A DNA stretch of 64,000 nucleotides, taken from assembly GCF_030687715.1 (NCBI RefSeq), contig NZ_CP117445.1, forward strand, positions 1,112,501 through 1,176,500, in the 5' to 3' direction. The DNA is from Pseudomonas sp. FP2196. GTDB taxonomy: Bacteria; Pseudomonadota; Gammaproteobacteria; Pseudomonadales; Pseudomonadaceae. A model generated the notes under the pieces. It saw only the letters and a program-made list of their open reading frames with translations, did no database searches and was not told the DNA's origin. Below, piece after piece: positions 20,111-28,026 of the stretch (position 1 is its first letter; each line of letters opens with the position of its first letter). Made by a program: the position numbers and the translations under genes.

Positions 20111-21205
20111 ATGACTACCCATACTTTCAAACCCGACATGCCCCCACCGAGCCGCAGCATTGGTGTCGTGGCGTGGATGCGCGCGAACATGTTTTCCAGC
20201 TGGCTCAACACCTTGCTGACACTGTTTGCGTTCTACCTGATTTACCTGGTGGTGCCACCGCTGCTCAGTTGGGCGATTGTCGATGCCAACTGGGTCGGCA
20301 CCACGCGCGCCGACTGCACCAAGGAAGGCGCCTGCTGGGTGTTCATTCAGCAGCGCTTCGGCCAGTTCATGTACGGCTACTACCCGGCCGATCTGCGCTG
20401 GCGCGTAGACCTGACCGTGTGGCTGGCGGTCATCGGTGTGGCGCCGCTGTTCATCTCGCGCTTCCCGCGCAAAGCGGTGTACGGGCTGAGCTTCCTGGTG
20501 TTGTACCCGATCATCGCCTACATCCTGCTGCACGGTGGTTTTGGTCTGGCCAACGTAGCGACCAGCCAGTGGGGCGGTCTGATGCTGACGCTGGTGATTG
20601 CCACGGTCGGCATCGCCGGTGCCTTGCCGCTGGGGATTGTGCTGGCGCTTGGACGGCGTTCGAACATGCCGGCGATCCGAGTGATCTGCGTGACCTTCAT
20701 CGAGTTCTGGCGCGGCGTGCCGTTGATCACGGTGCTGTTCATGTCCTCGGTGATGCTGCCGCTGTTCCTGCCCGAAGGCATGAACTTCGACAAGCTGCTG
20801 CGGGCGCTGATCGGCGTGATCCTGTTCCAGTCGGCCTACGTGGCTGAAGTGGTGCGCGGTGGTCTGCAAGCGATCCCTAAAGGTCAGTACGAAGCGGCCG
20901 CTGCGATGGGTCTGGGATACTGGCGTTCGATGGGGCTGGTGATTCTGCCGCAAGCCCTGAAGATGGTGATCCCCGGCATCGTCAACACCTTCATTGCGCT
21001 GTTCAAGGACACCAGTCTGGTGATCATCATCGGCCTCTTTGACCTGCTCAACAGCGTCAAGCAAGCCGCTGCCGATCCGAAATGGCTGGGCATGGCCACC
21101 GAAGGCTACGTGTTCGCCGCCCTGGTGTTCTGGATTTTCTGTTTTGGTATGTCGCGCTATTCCATGCATCTGGAACGCAAGCTCGACACTGGCCACAAGC
21201 GTTAG
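20111..21205 (+). CDS. aapM: General L-amino-acid ABC transporter permease AapM
   Basis: 364 aa. Second permease, with hydrophobic segments near residues 36-58, 99-145, 150-185, 205-225 and in the C-terminal third, and an EAA loop QYEAAAAMGLGYWRSMGLVILPQALKMVIPG. Forms the membrane channel with AapQ. Start ATG 10 bp after aapQ. Confidence 0.95.
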   Translation: MTTHTFKPDMPPPSRSIGVVAWMRANMFSSWLNTLLTLFAFYLIYLVVPPLLSWAIVDANWVGTTRADCTKEGACWVFIQQRFGQFMYGYYPADLRWRVDLTVWLAVIGVAPLFISRFPRKAVYGLSFLVLYPIIAYILLHGGFGLANVATSQWGGLMLTLVIATVGIAGALPLGIVLALGRRSNMPAIRVICVTFIEFWRGVPLITVLFMSSVMLPLFLPEGMNFDKLLRALIGVILFQSAYVAEVVRGGLQAIPKGQYEAAAAMGLGYWRSMGLVILPQALKMVIPGIVNTFIALFKDTSLVIIIGLFDLLNSVKQAAADPKWLGMATEGYVFAALVFWIFCFGMSRYSMHLERKLDTGHKR

Positions 21206-21218
21206 GAGTTCTCTGTAA

Positions 21219-21983
21219 ATGAGCGAAGCAATCAAAAAGCCTGTGGGTCCTGAAGGCATCATTCAGATGCAGGGCGTCAACAAGTGGTACGGCCAGTTCC
21301 ACGTGCTGAAAGACATCAACCTCAACGTCAAACAGGGCGAGCGTATCGTCCTGTGCGGTCCGTCGGGTTCCGGTAAGTCGACCACCATCCGTTGCCTCAA
21401 TCGTCTGGAAGAACACCAGCAGGGCCGCATCGTCGTGGACGGCGTGGAACTGACCAATGACCTCAAGCAGATCGAAGCGATCCGTCGTGAAGTCGGCATG
21501 GTGTTCCAGCACTTCAATCTGTTCCCGCACCTGACCATTTTGCAGAACTGCACCCTGGCGCCGATGTGGGTGCGCAAGATGCCCAAGCGCAAGGCCGAGG
21601 AAATCGCCATGCATTACCTGGAGCGCGTACGCATTCCGGAGCAGGCGCATAAATTCCCGGGGCAACTGTCCGGTGGCCAGCAGCAGCGTGTGGCGATCGC
21701 TCGCGCGCTGTGCATGAAACCGAAAATCATGCTGTTCGATGAACCGACTTCAGCGCTCGACCCAGAGATGGTGAAAGAGGTTCTCGACACCATGATCGGC
21801 CTGGCCGAAGACGGCATGACCATGCTCTGCGTGACCCACGAAATGGGCTTCGCCCGCACCGTGGCCAATCGCGTGATCTTCATGGACAAGGGCGAGATCG
21901 TTGAGCAGGCGGCACCGAATGACTTCTTCGACAATCCGCAGAATGATCGGACGAAGTTGTTCTTGAGTCAGATTTTGCATTGA
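21219..21983 (+). CDS. aapP: General L-amino-acid ABC transporter ATP-binding protein AapP
   Basis: 254 aa ATPase with Walker [11 protein letters not shown]-loop [11 protein letters not shown], signature [15 protein letters not shown], Walker [15 protein letters not shown] and switch His in CVTHEMG. Energises AapJQM. Last gene of the operon, closed by a strong terminator. Confidence 0.97.
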   Translation: MSEAIKKPVGPEGIIQMQGVNKWYGQFHVLKDINLNVKQGERIVLCGPSGSGKSTTIRCLNRLEEHQQGRIVVDGVELTNDLKQIEAIRREVGMVFQHFNLFPHLTILQNCTLAPMWVRKMPKRKAEEIAMHYLERVRIPEQAHKFPGQLSGGQQQRVAIARALCMKPKIMLFDEPTSALDPEMVKEVLDTMIGLAEDGMTMLCVTHEMGFARTVANRVIFMDKGEIVEQAAPNDFFDNPQNDRTKLFLSQILH

Positions 21984-22002
21984 TGGTTTGTGAGTAAAAC
22001 GA

Positions 22003-22032
22003 ACCCGGCCTTGTGCCGGGTTTGTTTTTTTG
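22003..22032 (+). terminator. Terminator of aapJQMP
   Basis: AACCCGGC (22003-22010) and GCCGGGTT (22016-22023) form a GC-rich stem followed by a T-run, 19 bp after the aapP stop. Confidence 0.9.
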
Positions 22033-22036
22033 GGGG

Positions 22037-22528
22037 TCAGGATACGGTGAGGGTTTCGTGTTCTTTGTGCTCGGTGTATTTGAACGCGCCTCGCAAGTCT
22101 GCCCCCTCGCCCAGGGTTTTCACGTCGGTCAGCAAGTACGGGTAGCGATCCAACAGTCGCATCAGCAGTATCAGCGCCTTGGGCGGTAATACTTCACCGC
22201 GCTCGTACCTGGAAAATGCGTTATGGCCTCCACCTGACAGCAGTTGCACCGTCTCTTTTTGCGTCAGGTGTAATTTGCGCCGTATGCGCTTCATCTCGGC
22301 ACCGATCATTTGCCGGGCAGCGATAACCAACTCATCACCTGCTTGTGTATAGCGATCAGCACTATCGGTGTCGTCATCCCATTCGACTTCCCCGCACTGC
22401 TGACATTCCCAGCCAGAAAGATCATCCACGCGGCGTTCCATGCCTTTGACACTCAGGGTTTCGCCGCGTCCCTCAAAATGCCTCATTCCCTCACGGGCAC
22501 CACAGCTGAAACATTGCCGGGTTTTCAT
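22037..22528 (-). CDS. mqsA: Type II antitoxin MqsA
   Basis: 163 aa. N-terminal zinc-binding region with paired cysteines (CFSCG at 6-10, CQQCG near 42-46) and a C-terminal helix-turn-helix (KLHLTQKETVQLLSGGGHNAFSRYERGEVLPPKAL), closely matching E. coli MqsA motifs. It binds and neutralises MqsR and represses the operon. About 30 residues longer at the C-terminus than the 131-aa E. coli protein. Start overlaps the mqsR stop by 4 nt, toxin-first order as in E. coli. Confidence 0.92.
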   Translation of the reverse strand: MKTRQCFSCGAREGMRHFEGRGETLSVKGMERRVDDLSGWECQQCGEVEWDDDTDSADRYTQAGDELVIAARQMIGAEMKRIRRKLHLTQKETVQLLSGGGHNAFSRYERGEVLPPKALILLMRLLDRYPYLLTDVKTLGEGADLRGAFKYTEHKEHETLTVS

Positions 22529-22836
22529 GGGTTTTTCTCCTTGAAGGAGATTATCGGTGGGCCGCCACCGGGGCGGTAGGTCACCTTGATGTAAATCTCC
22601 AGGTCTTTTGAGTTGATGTGATACACGTCTTGCCAGACTCGATGATCGTCGTAGCTGGTTATCGATTTGTACAACATCCTGTTCTGCAACTCGAAAACGA
22701 TCTCTCGCATCTCTGTGAAACTGAAACCGAGATCCAGGCCGGTTTTTTCCGCGGTCTTGGTGAAGGCTTGTCTGCCAAGCCGCCGGACCTCAGCCTTGAT
22801 CACCGCCAAGTCGTAATGGGGTGTGTTCTTTTCCAT
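22525..22836 (-). CDS. mqsR: Type II toxin MqsR, mRNA interferase
   Basis: 103 aa, RelE-like fold. E. coli MqsR cleaves mRNA at GCU sites independent of translation. Conserved stretches match: MEKNTPHYDL at the start, YKSITSYDDHRVWQDVYH in the middle and IISFKEK at the end. No truncation or frameshift seen, so toxin activity is likely. Promoter contains a 21-bp palindrome at 22861-22881. Confidence 0.93.
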   Translation of the reverse strand: MEKNTPHYDLAVIKAEVRRLGRQAFTKTAEKTGLDLGFSFTEMREIVFELQNRMLYKSITSYDDHRVWQDVYHINSKDLEIYIKVTYRPGGGPPIISFKEKNP

Positions 22837-22860
22837 AAGAAACCAAAACCCTGTCCCTGA

Positions 22861-22881
22861 AATTACCCTTAAAGGGTAATT
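22861..22881 (-). promoter_or_regulatory. Palindromic operator of mqsRA
   Basis: AATTACCCTT-A-AAGGGTAATT is a perfect 10-bp dyad with a 1-nt centre, 25 bp before the mqsR start. It resembles the AACCTTTTAGGTT palindromes that E. coli MqsA binds, so it is most likely the MqsA autoregulatory site. Confidence 0.8.
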
Positions 22882-23002
22882 TTGACCAATCGAAAATCCC
22901 GCTCCATGCGTCTCCTTTTGACCCTAGGTGGTTGCCGTCCTACAAGGGTCTGACTAACATGTCAGAAAATTCATCCTATGATTGGATGAAAGGGCGAATC
23001 CT

Positions 23003-23662
23003 ATGTCAGAAATTTCTCCACTTATTAAGCGATCCTTGGTCGATCAGGCCTTGGATCAGTTGCGCCAGCGCATCAACAGCGGCGTCTGGCAGGTCGGCGA
23101 GCGTCTGCCGACCGAACCCGAGCTGTGCGCCGAGTTGGGCATCAGCCGCAACACCGTGCGTGAAGCCATGCGCGTGTTGGCGTTTTCCGGGTTGATCGAG
23201 ATCCGTCAGGGCGACGGCAGTTACCTGCGCGCAGTGGTCGATCCGCTGGACACGCTCAAAGCATTGTCCCGCTGCTCGCCGGAGCAGGCCCGGGAAACCC
23301 GGCACATCCTTGAAGTCGAAGCCATCGGCCTGGCGGCATTACGCCGTACCGATGAAGACCTCGTCGCGTTGCGTGAAGCACTCGGCACCAGCGGCAGCCA
23401 CTACCACGGCGACCTCGACACCTATATCGCCTGCGATCTGGTGTTTCACCGCCGTTTGGTCGACGCCGCGCACAACCCGACCCTCAGCGAGCTGTATCGC
23501 TATTTCTCCAGCATCGTCGGCGCGCAATTGCGCCAGACCCTGAACATCGTCCCGCGCCGTCAGGAAGTGTTCGACCTGCACATCGAGTTGCTCGATGCCG
23601 TCGAACAACGTGACCCGGAACGGGCCAAAGCTTTGTCGAGACAGTTGATCAATGAACCTTGA
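23003..23662 (+). CDS. FadR-type GntR family transcriptional regulator
   Basis: 219 aa from the ATG at 23003, with GAAAGGG 8 nt upstream; a second possible ATG lies 21 bp earlier. N-terminal winged helix (ALDQLRQRINSGVWQVGERLPTEPELCAELGISRNTVREAMRVLAFSGLIEIRQGDGSYLRA) and C-terminal FCD helical ligand domain. The stop overlaps the transporter start, so it probably controls that transporter. Effector unknown. Confidence 0.88.
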   Translation: MSEISPLIKRSLVDQALDQLRQRINSGVWQVGERLPTEPELCAELGISRNTVREAMRVLAFSGLIEIRQGDGSYLRAVVDPLDTLKALSRCSPEQARETRHILEVEAIGLAALRRTDEDLVALREALGTSGSHYHGDLDTYIACDLVFHRRLVDAAHNPTLSELYRYFSSIVGAQLRQTLNIVPRRQEVFDLHIELLDAVEQRDPERAKALSRQLINEP

Positions 23663-24956
23663 AACCGAGAAATCCATGTCCCGCAGTGATTTATCCACAA
23701 CCCCCAAACGCACGGCAGAGCTTGAAGAGCTGCTGATCGATGCCGAGGCCGATGACGAACAGGTGCAGCAAAGTCACCCGCTGGTTCGGCGTCCGTGGCT
23801 CTTGCTGTTGGGGCTGATTCTCGTGGCGCTGAACCTGCGTCCGGCGTTGTCGAGCATGGCGCCGTTGCTCAGCGATGTGTCGAAAAGCCTTGGCCTGTCG
23901 GCGGCTCAGGCCGGTTTGCTGACCACACTGCCGGTGCTTTGCCTTGGCTTGTTCGCACCGCTGGCGCCGATTCTGGCGCGACGTTTCGGTGCCGAGCGCG
24001 TCGTCCTTGGCATTCTGCTGACACTTGCTGGCGGCATTATCTTGCGCAGCAATTTCGGGGAGATCGGTCTGTTCGCCGGCAGCGTATTGGGCGGCGCCAG
24101 CATCGGCATCATCGGCGTACTGCTGCCGGGCATCGTCAAGCGCGACTTCGCCAAACACGCCGGCATCATGACCGGTGTCTACACCATGGCCCTGTGTCTC
24201 GGCGCGGCGATGGCAGCGGGTTCGAGCGTGCCGTTAAGTGAGCATTTTGATCACAGCTGGGCCATGGGACTCGGCTTCTGGGTGATTCCTGCGCTGGTCG
24301 CGGCTGTGTTCTGGCTGCCGCAAGTCGGCCAGAAACACGGTGTGCACAATGTTGCTTATCGCGTGCGCGGGCTGTTACGTGATCCGCTGGCGTGGCAGGT
24401 GACCTTGTACATGGGCCTGCAATCGTCGCTGGCTTACATCGTGTTCGGCTGGTTGCCGTCGATTTTGATTGGTCGCGGTCTGACGCCGACCCAGGCGGGT
24501 CTGGTGCTGTCCGGTTCAGTGATCGTCCAGCTCGCCAGTTCGCTGGCGGCGCCGTGGCTGGCGACCCGCGGCAAGGATCAGCGCTTGGCGATTGTGGTGG
24601 TGATGGCGCTGACCCTCGGCGGTCTGTTCGGTTGCCTGTATGCGCCGATCGAAGGCCTGTGGGGCTGGGCGATTCTGCTCGGTCTGGGGCAGGGTGGTGC
24701 ATTCAGTCTGGCGCTGACGTTGATCGTACTGCGTTCGCGTGACTCCCATGTCGCAGCCAACCTGTCGAGCATGGCCCAAGGCTTCGGCTACACGCTGGCG
24801 TCGATGGGGCCGTTTGCGGTCGGCATCGTGCATGACTGGACCGGCGGCTGGAATGCGGTGGGCTGGATCTTCGGCATCATTGGCACAGGGGCGATCATCG
24901 CCGGCCTCGGCGCCGGGCGTGCGTTGTATGTGCAAGTGCAAAGCGAAAGGATCTAA
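23652..24956 (+). CDS. CynX/NimT-family MFS transporter
   Basis: 434 aa with about 12 hydrophobic segments after a polar N-terminal tail of about 50 residues. The motif LRPALSSMAPLLSDVSKSLGLSAAQAGLLTTLPVLCLGLFAPLAPILARRFG is typical of CynX/YeaN. Family members include the E. coli 2-nitroimidazole exporter and a putative cyanate carrier, so the substrate cannot be deduced. Starts within the end of the regulator gene (11-bp overlap); an internal ATG at 23676 is an alternative. Confidence 0.85.
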   Translation: MNLETEKSMSRSDLSTTPKRTAELEELLIDAEADDEQVQQSHPLVRRPWLLLLGLILVALNLRPALSSMAPLLSDVSKSLGLSAAQAGLLTTLPVLCLGLFAPLAPILARRFGAERVVLGILLTLAGGIILRSNFGEIGLFAGSVLGGASIGIIGVLLPGIVKRDFAKHAGIMTGVYTMALCLGAAMAAGSSVPLSEHFDHSWAMGLGFWVIPALVAAVFWLPQVGQKHGVHNVAYRVRGLLRDPLAWQVTLYMGLQSSLAYIVFGWLPSILIGRGLTPTQAGLVLSGSVIVQLASSLAAPWLATRGKDQRLAIVVVMALTLGGLFGCLYAPIEGLWGWAILLGLGQGGAFSLALTLIVLRSRDSHVAANLSSMAQGFGYTLASMGPFAVGIVHDWTGGWNAVGWIFGIIGTGAIIAGLGAGRALYVQVQSERI

Positions 24957-25088
24957 CGCGATTCAAACTGCAGGCTCACTCCTACAGGGTTTTGTGTGTT
25001 GTCGGTATTCGGTGTGCGAATGCCGATAGTGTTTCCCGGCGTTGCAGATTATCGTGCTGGCAATCTGTCCACTTTCCGGAGTTTGCCC

Positions 25089-25559
25089 ATGAGTGAAGCC
25101 CATGCCGCGTTGATCACCCGCTTCTACCAGGCCTTCCAGCGTCTAGACGCCGAGGCCATGGCCGCGTGTTACACCGATGATGTGGTGTTCAGCGACCCGG
25201 CTTTTGGCGAGCTGCGCGGACGCGATGCCGGCGACATGTGGCGGATGCTCACCACCCGGGCCAAGGACTTCTCGCTGACCTTCGACAACGTCCGCGCCGA
25301 CGAGCGCAGCGGTGGCGCGCATTGGGTGGCGACTTATCTGTTCAGCCAGACCGGCAACGTGGTGGTCAACGATATCCAGGCGCGCTTCGTGTTCCGTGAC
25401 GGCAAGATCTGCGAGCACCACGATCATTTCGATCTGTGGCGCTGGTCGCGTCAGGCCTTGGGTTTCAAAGGTCTGCTGCTGGGGTGGACGCCGCTGGTAC
25501 GCAACGCCGTACGTGCTCAGGCACTGAAGGGACTGAAGGCATTTCAGGCCGGTCGCTGA
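25089..25559 (+). CDS. SnoaL-like/NTF2-fold protein
   Basis: 156 aa from the ATG at 25089 (CCGGAG upstream). An NTF2-like domain covers most of it: FYQAFQRLDAEAMAACYTDDVVFSDPAFGELRGRDAGDMWRML, then FVFRDGKICEHHDHFDLWRWSRQALG. The fold is used by isomerases, polyketide cyclases and non-enzymes, so no reaction is assigned. Precedes the GIY-YIG gene by 39 bp on the same strand. Confidence 0.8.
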   Translation: MSEAHAALITRFYQAFQRLDAEAMAACYTDDVVFSDPAFGELRGRDAGDMWRMLTTRAKDFSLTFDNVRADERSGGAHWVATYLFSQTGNVVVNDIQARFVFRDGKICEHHDHFDLWRWSRQALGFKGLLLGWTPLVRNAVRAQALKGLKAFQAGR

Positions 25560-25598
25560 TAAGATCGCGGCCTGTTTCCTGCGCGCCATGATCCCAAA

Positions 25599-25901
25599 GT
25601 GACCAGCCTTAGCGAAAAATCTGTCGATGTTGCCGAACCGGTGAGCAAGTCCTGGTTCGTCTACCTCGTTCGCGCCGCCAACGGTTCGTTGTACTGCGGG
25701 ATCAGCGACGATCCCGTCCGCCGTTTCGCCAAGCATCAGAGCGGCAAAGGTGCGCGTTTCTTCCTCTCCAGCCCGGCCATGGCGCTGGTGTACACCGAAC
25801 GGTGTCGCGACAAGAGCGATGCGCTGCGCCAGGAGCGGTTGATCAAAAAACTGCGCAAGAGTGCGAAGGAATGCCTGGTCGCGTCCTATCAAACTGACTG
25901 A
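25599..25901 (+). CDS. GIY-YIG nuclease-superfamily protein (UPF0213 type)
   Basis: 100 aa, GTG start at 25599. The GIY-YIG core is visible: [35 protein letters not shown], with Tyr, Gly, Arg and a later Glu (RQERLIKK) in the expected places. Small stand-alone members of this family (YhbQ-like) may cut DNA; their role is not established. Its last 20 bases, coding for YQTD and the stop, are duplicated 661 bp downstream. Confidence 0.85.
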   Translation: MTSLSEKSVDVAEPVSKSWFVYLVRAANGSLYCGISDDPVRRFAKHQSGKGARFFLSSPAMALVYTERCRDKSDALRQERLIKKLRKSAKECLVASYQTD

Positions 25902-25905
25902 TCAG
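25882..25905 (+). repeat. Left copy of 24-bp direct repeat at the GIY-YIG 3' end
   Basis: The last 20 bases of the GIY-YIG gene plus 4 further bases recur at 26543-26566 with 22 of 24 matches. Looks like an attachment-site or target duplication bounding the interval between. Confidence 0.6.
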
Positions 25906-25970
25906 ATTCTGTCGGGTCGTAGAAATCCATGCGGGTCGAGCCGACAGCCACACAAATGACAGGCAAAAAA

Positions 25971-25997
25971 AAGCCGCCTTGCGGGGCGGTTTTTTTC
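25971..25997 (+). terminator. Terminator downstream of the GIY-YIG gene
   Basis: AAGCCGCC...GGCGGTT stem followed by seven T, inside the direct-repeat-bounded interval. Confidence 0.85.
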
Positions 25998-26030
25998 GTA
26001 ACCCTCGGTTTGCGGCCGGGGTTACTGTTT

Positions 26031-26051
26031 CTCACTGGATACGCTAGCGTG
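26031..26051 (+). repeat. Inner 21-bp direct repeat, copy 1
   Basis: A 21-bp segment centred on GGATACGCTAGCGTG recurs perfectly at 26286-26306, 255 bp away. Confidence 0.7.
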
Positions 26052-26285
26052 GGTGAAGATTATTCGTCTTTTTGCCATCGAGCAAGCCTACGACGATTTT
26101 TTCGAAGAGCGCGATTTTAGATCCATTTGTTTAAGCGGCGGTTCTGAAACGCGATTACTCTCCATCCGCTCGCATGACAGTGCAGCTAGTGAGGCTTGGC
26201 TGATTGGCGTAACGGTTTCACGCCCTTTGACATGGTGTTGCTCCCGTGCCGGAATGATTTTTCAAAGGGTGTCTCAATCGGCCGC

Positions 26286-26306
26286 CTCACTGGATACGCT
26301 AGCGTG
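26286..26306 (+). repeat. Inner 21-bp direct repeat, copy 2
   Basis: Perfect second copy. Here it continues into TATCC, making an imperfect palindrome GGATACGCTAGCGTGTATCC (26291-26310); the first copy lacks that continuation. Confidence 0.7.
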
Positions 26307-26373
26307 TATCCGAAGGCGTACGTGGTCCGGTAAGCGCGCTGGAGGTTTGGCCCCCGACTGGAGGCCAAAACGT

Positions 26374-26472
26374 ATGAAGCTTTTGCTGCGTACTCTGAGC
26401 CTCGTATGGAGATCGTTTAAAGCAGTTCGCTTTTACGAGTTCCTGCGAGATCACTTTGATGACCTGATGTAA
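26374..26472 (+). CDS. Small hypothetical protein, 32 aa
   Basis: The ATG at 26374 has GGAGG 9 nt upstream (26360-26364) and encodes a 32-residue peptide: hydrophobic/basic start MKLLLRTLSLVWRSF, acidic end FLRDHFDDLM. The same frame is open back to a GTG at 26053 (139 aa), but the upstream part is low in family features and crosses a 21-bp repeat, so the short form is preferred. A 7-bp hairpin covers the Shine-Dalgarno (26346-26369). Function not recognised; membrane-active or regulatory peptides have such composition. Confidence 0.45.
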   Translation: MKLLLRTLSLVWRSFKAVRFYEFLRDHFDDLM

Positions 26473-26493
26473 GGGTTATCGATGTGAGGACGA

Positions 26494-26524
26494 CCGCCTC
26501 GGTTTCGGCTGAGGTGTTTTTTTT
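26494..26524 (+). terminator. Terminator after the small ORF
   Basis: Imperfect CCGCCTC/GAGGTG stem followed by a long T-run, 22 bp after the stop. Confidence 0.6.
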
Positions 26525-26542
26525 CGTTCGGGAGCCCACACT

Positions 26543-26566
26543 CGTCTTATCAATCTGACTGATCAG
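26543..26566 (+). repeat. Right copy of the 24-bp direct repeat
   Basis: 22 of 24 bases identical to 25882-25905. Marks the right boundary of a 661-bp islet. Confidence 0.6.
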
Positions 26567-26646
26567 TTCCCATCAGCCAGATCTGTAGGCTGCTAAGTAA
26601 ATGCGCGCTAAGCTGCCGACTCACTTTCTGAGCGGCGGAGCCGAGT

Positions 26647-27582
26647 ATGTCCGAGTTGATTCTGCATCATTACCCGACCTCTCCATTTGCCGAGAAGGCC
26701 CGTCTGCTGCTGGGTTTCAAAGGTCTGTCCTGGCGCTCGGTGAACATCTCGCCGGTAATGCCGAAACCGGATCTGACCGCCCTGACCGGTGGTTATCGCA
26801 AAACCCCTGTGCTGCAGATCGGCGCTGACATCTATTGCGACACTTCGTTGATCGCCCGTCGACTTGAGCAAGAGAAGGCACAGCCGTCGTTTTTCCCCGA
26901 AGGTCAGGAAATGACCACCGCCAGCTTCGCGACGTGGGCGGACTCGGTGGTGTTCCAGCATGCCGTCAGCCTGGTGTTCCAGCCGGAGTCGGTTGCCGTG
27001 CGTTTCGGCAAATTACCACCGGAAGCGATCAAGGCGTTTATGGCCGACCGTGCCGGCCTGTTCAGTGGCGGCAGCGCCACGCGTTTGTCTACCGAGCAAG
27101 CCAAGCATCAATGGCCGACGATCATGGCGCGTCTGGAGCAGCAGTTGCAGCGCGAGCAAGGTGATTTCCTGTTCGGCGATCCATCGATTGCCGACTTTGC
27201 TTTGGCGCACCCGATGTGGTTTCTCAAGGCGACCCATGTGACAGCGCCTTTGGTGGACGAGTATCCAGCCGTCGTCGCGTGGCTGGGACGTGTGTTGGGC
27301 TTCGGGCATGGCGCTGCGAGCGAAATGACGTCCGACGAGGCGCTGGAGGTCGCACGCAATGCGACGCCAGCAGCATTGCCGGATGCACAGTTTGTTGACC
27401 CGAACGGGTTCAAGGCCGGGCAGCAGGTGGCAATTGCCGCAACGGATTACGGGGTTGATCCGGTGGTGGGTGAGTTGCTGTTTGCCGGTCGTGAGGAGTT
27501 GATCGTGCGGCGCGAAGACGAGCGTGCCGGCGTGGTGCATGTGCACTTCCCACGCTTCGGTTTCCGTATCGAAGCACGCTAA
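26647..27582 (+). CDS. Glutathione S-transferase family protein
   Basis: 311 aa. N-terminal thioredoxin-fold GST domain (LILHHYPTSPFAEKARLLLGFKGLSWRSVNI, with YRKTPVLQIGADIYCDTSLIARRLE including the cis-Pro and glutathione-contact residues), then an all-helical domain (FLFGDPSIADFALAHPMWFL). About 100 residues longer than simple GSTs, with a C-terminal beta-rich tail. Catalytic residue uncertain (Ser12 or Tyr9 region). Substrate unknown. Confidence 0.85.
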   Translation: MSELILHHYPTSPFAEKARLLLGFKGLSWRSVNISPVMPKPDLTALTGGYRKTPVLQIGADIYCDTSLIARRLEQEKAQPSFFPEGQEMTTASFATWADSVVFQHAVSLVFQPESVAVRFGKLPPEAIKAFMADRAGLFSGGSATRLSTEQAKHQWPTIMARLEQQLQREQGDFLFGDPSIADFALAHPMWFLKATHVTAPLVDEYPAVVAWLGRVLGFGHGAASEMTSDEALEVARNATPAALPDAQFVDPNGFKAGQQVAIAATDYGVDPVVGELLFAGREELIVRREDERAGVVHVHFPRFGFRIEAR

Positions 27583-27586
27583 AAGC

Positions 27587-27664
27587 AAAAGATCGCAGCC
27601 TGCGGCAGCTCCTACAGTGGGATTGATGCTGCACCTGTAGGAGCTGCCGCAGGCTGCGATTTTT
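27587..27664. repeat. REP/BIME (GTAGGAGCTGCC class)
   Basis: Inverted REP pair between the convergent GST and glutaredoxin genes. Confidence 0.9.
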
Positions 27665-27675
27665 TGATCTTGCTG

Positions 27676-28026
27676 TTATTTCAATGCGGCGAGGATCTCG
27701 TCCGGATCAAACCCGCGAATCAACGTGCCATTCACATCGATCAGCGGAATCCCGCGCCCACCCAGTGCCTCGTACGCCTTGCGCGCCTCGCCATCCTTCT
27801 CGATGTCGAATTCCTTGAAGGGAATCCCCTTGCTGTCGAGAAAGCGCTTGGTCTGCTTGCAGTAGCCACACCAGTCTGTGGTGTACAACACGACACTGGC
27901 CTGAGTGCGGGTCTGCTCGGAGACCATCTGCGACGGGTTGAACACCCGCTCGATCTTGCCCCAGTTCTGATAGACCACGACCACCAGCAGAACCAATGCA
28001 ACCTTTTTCAGTACGTTGCCAAGCAT
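27676..28026 (-). CDS. Membrane-anchored glutaredoxin-like protein
   Basis: 116 aa. An N-terminal membrane anchor (residues 6-20, VLKKVALVLLVVVVY) is followed by a glutaredoxin fold with active site CGYC (in VVLYTTDWCGYCKQTKRFL) and the cis-Pro segment GGRGIPLIDVNG. The N-in or N-out topology is not determined. Start overlaps the yejK stop by 1 nt, so it is co-translated with yejK. Confidence 0.85.
   Translation of the reverse strand: MLGNVLKKVALVLLVVVVYQNWGKIERVFNPSQMVSEQTRTQASVVLYTTDWCGYCKQTKRFLDSKGIPFKEFDIEKDGEARKAYEALGGRGIPLIDVNGTLIRGFDPDEILAALK

Noticed and set aside
26053-26373. Upstream part of a 139-codon ORF
   Set aside because: Crosses the 21-bp repeat, uses a GTG without a clear ribosome site and shows no family likeness; the 32-residue internal start has the better site.
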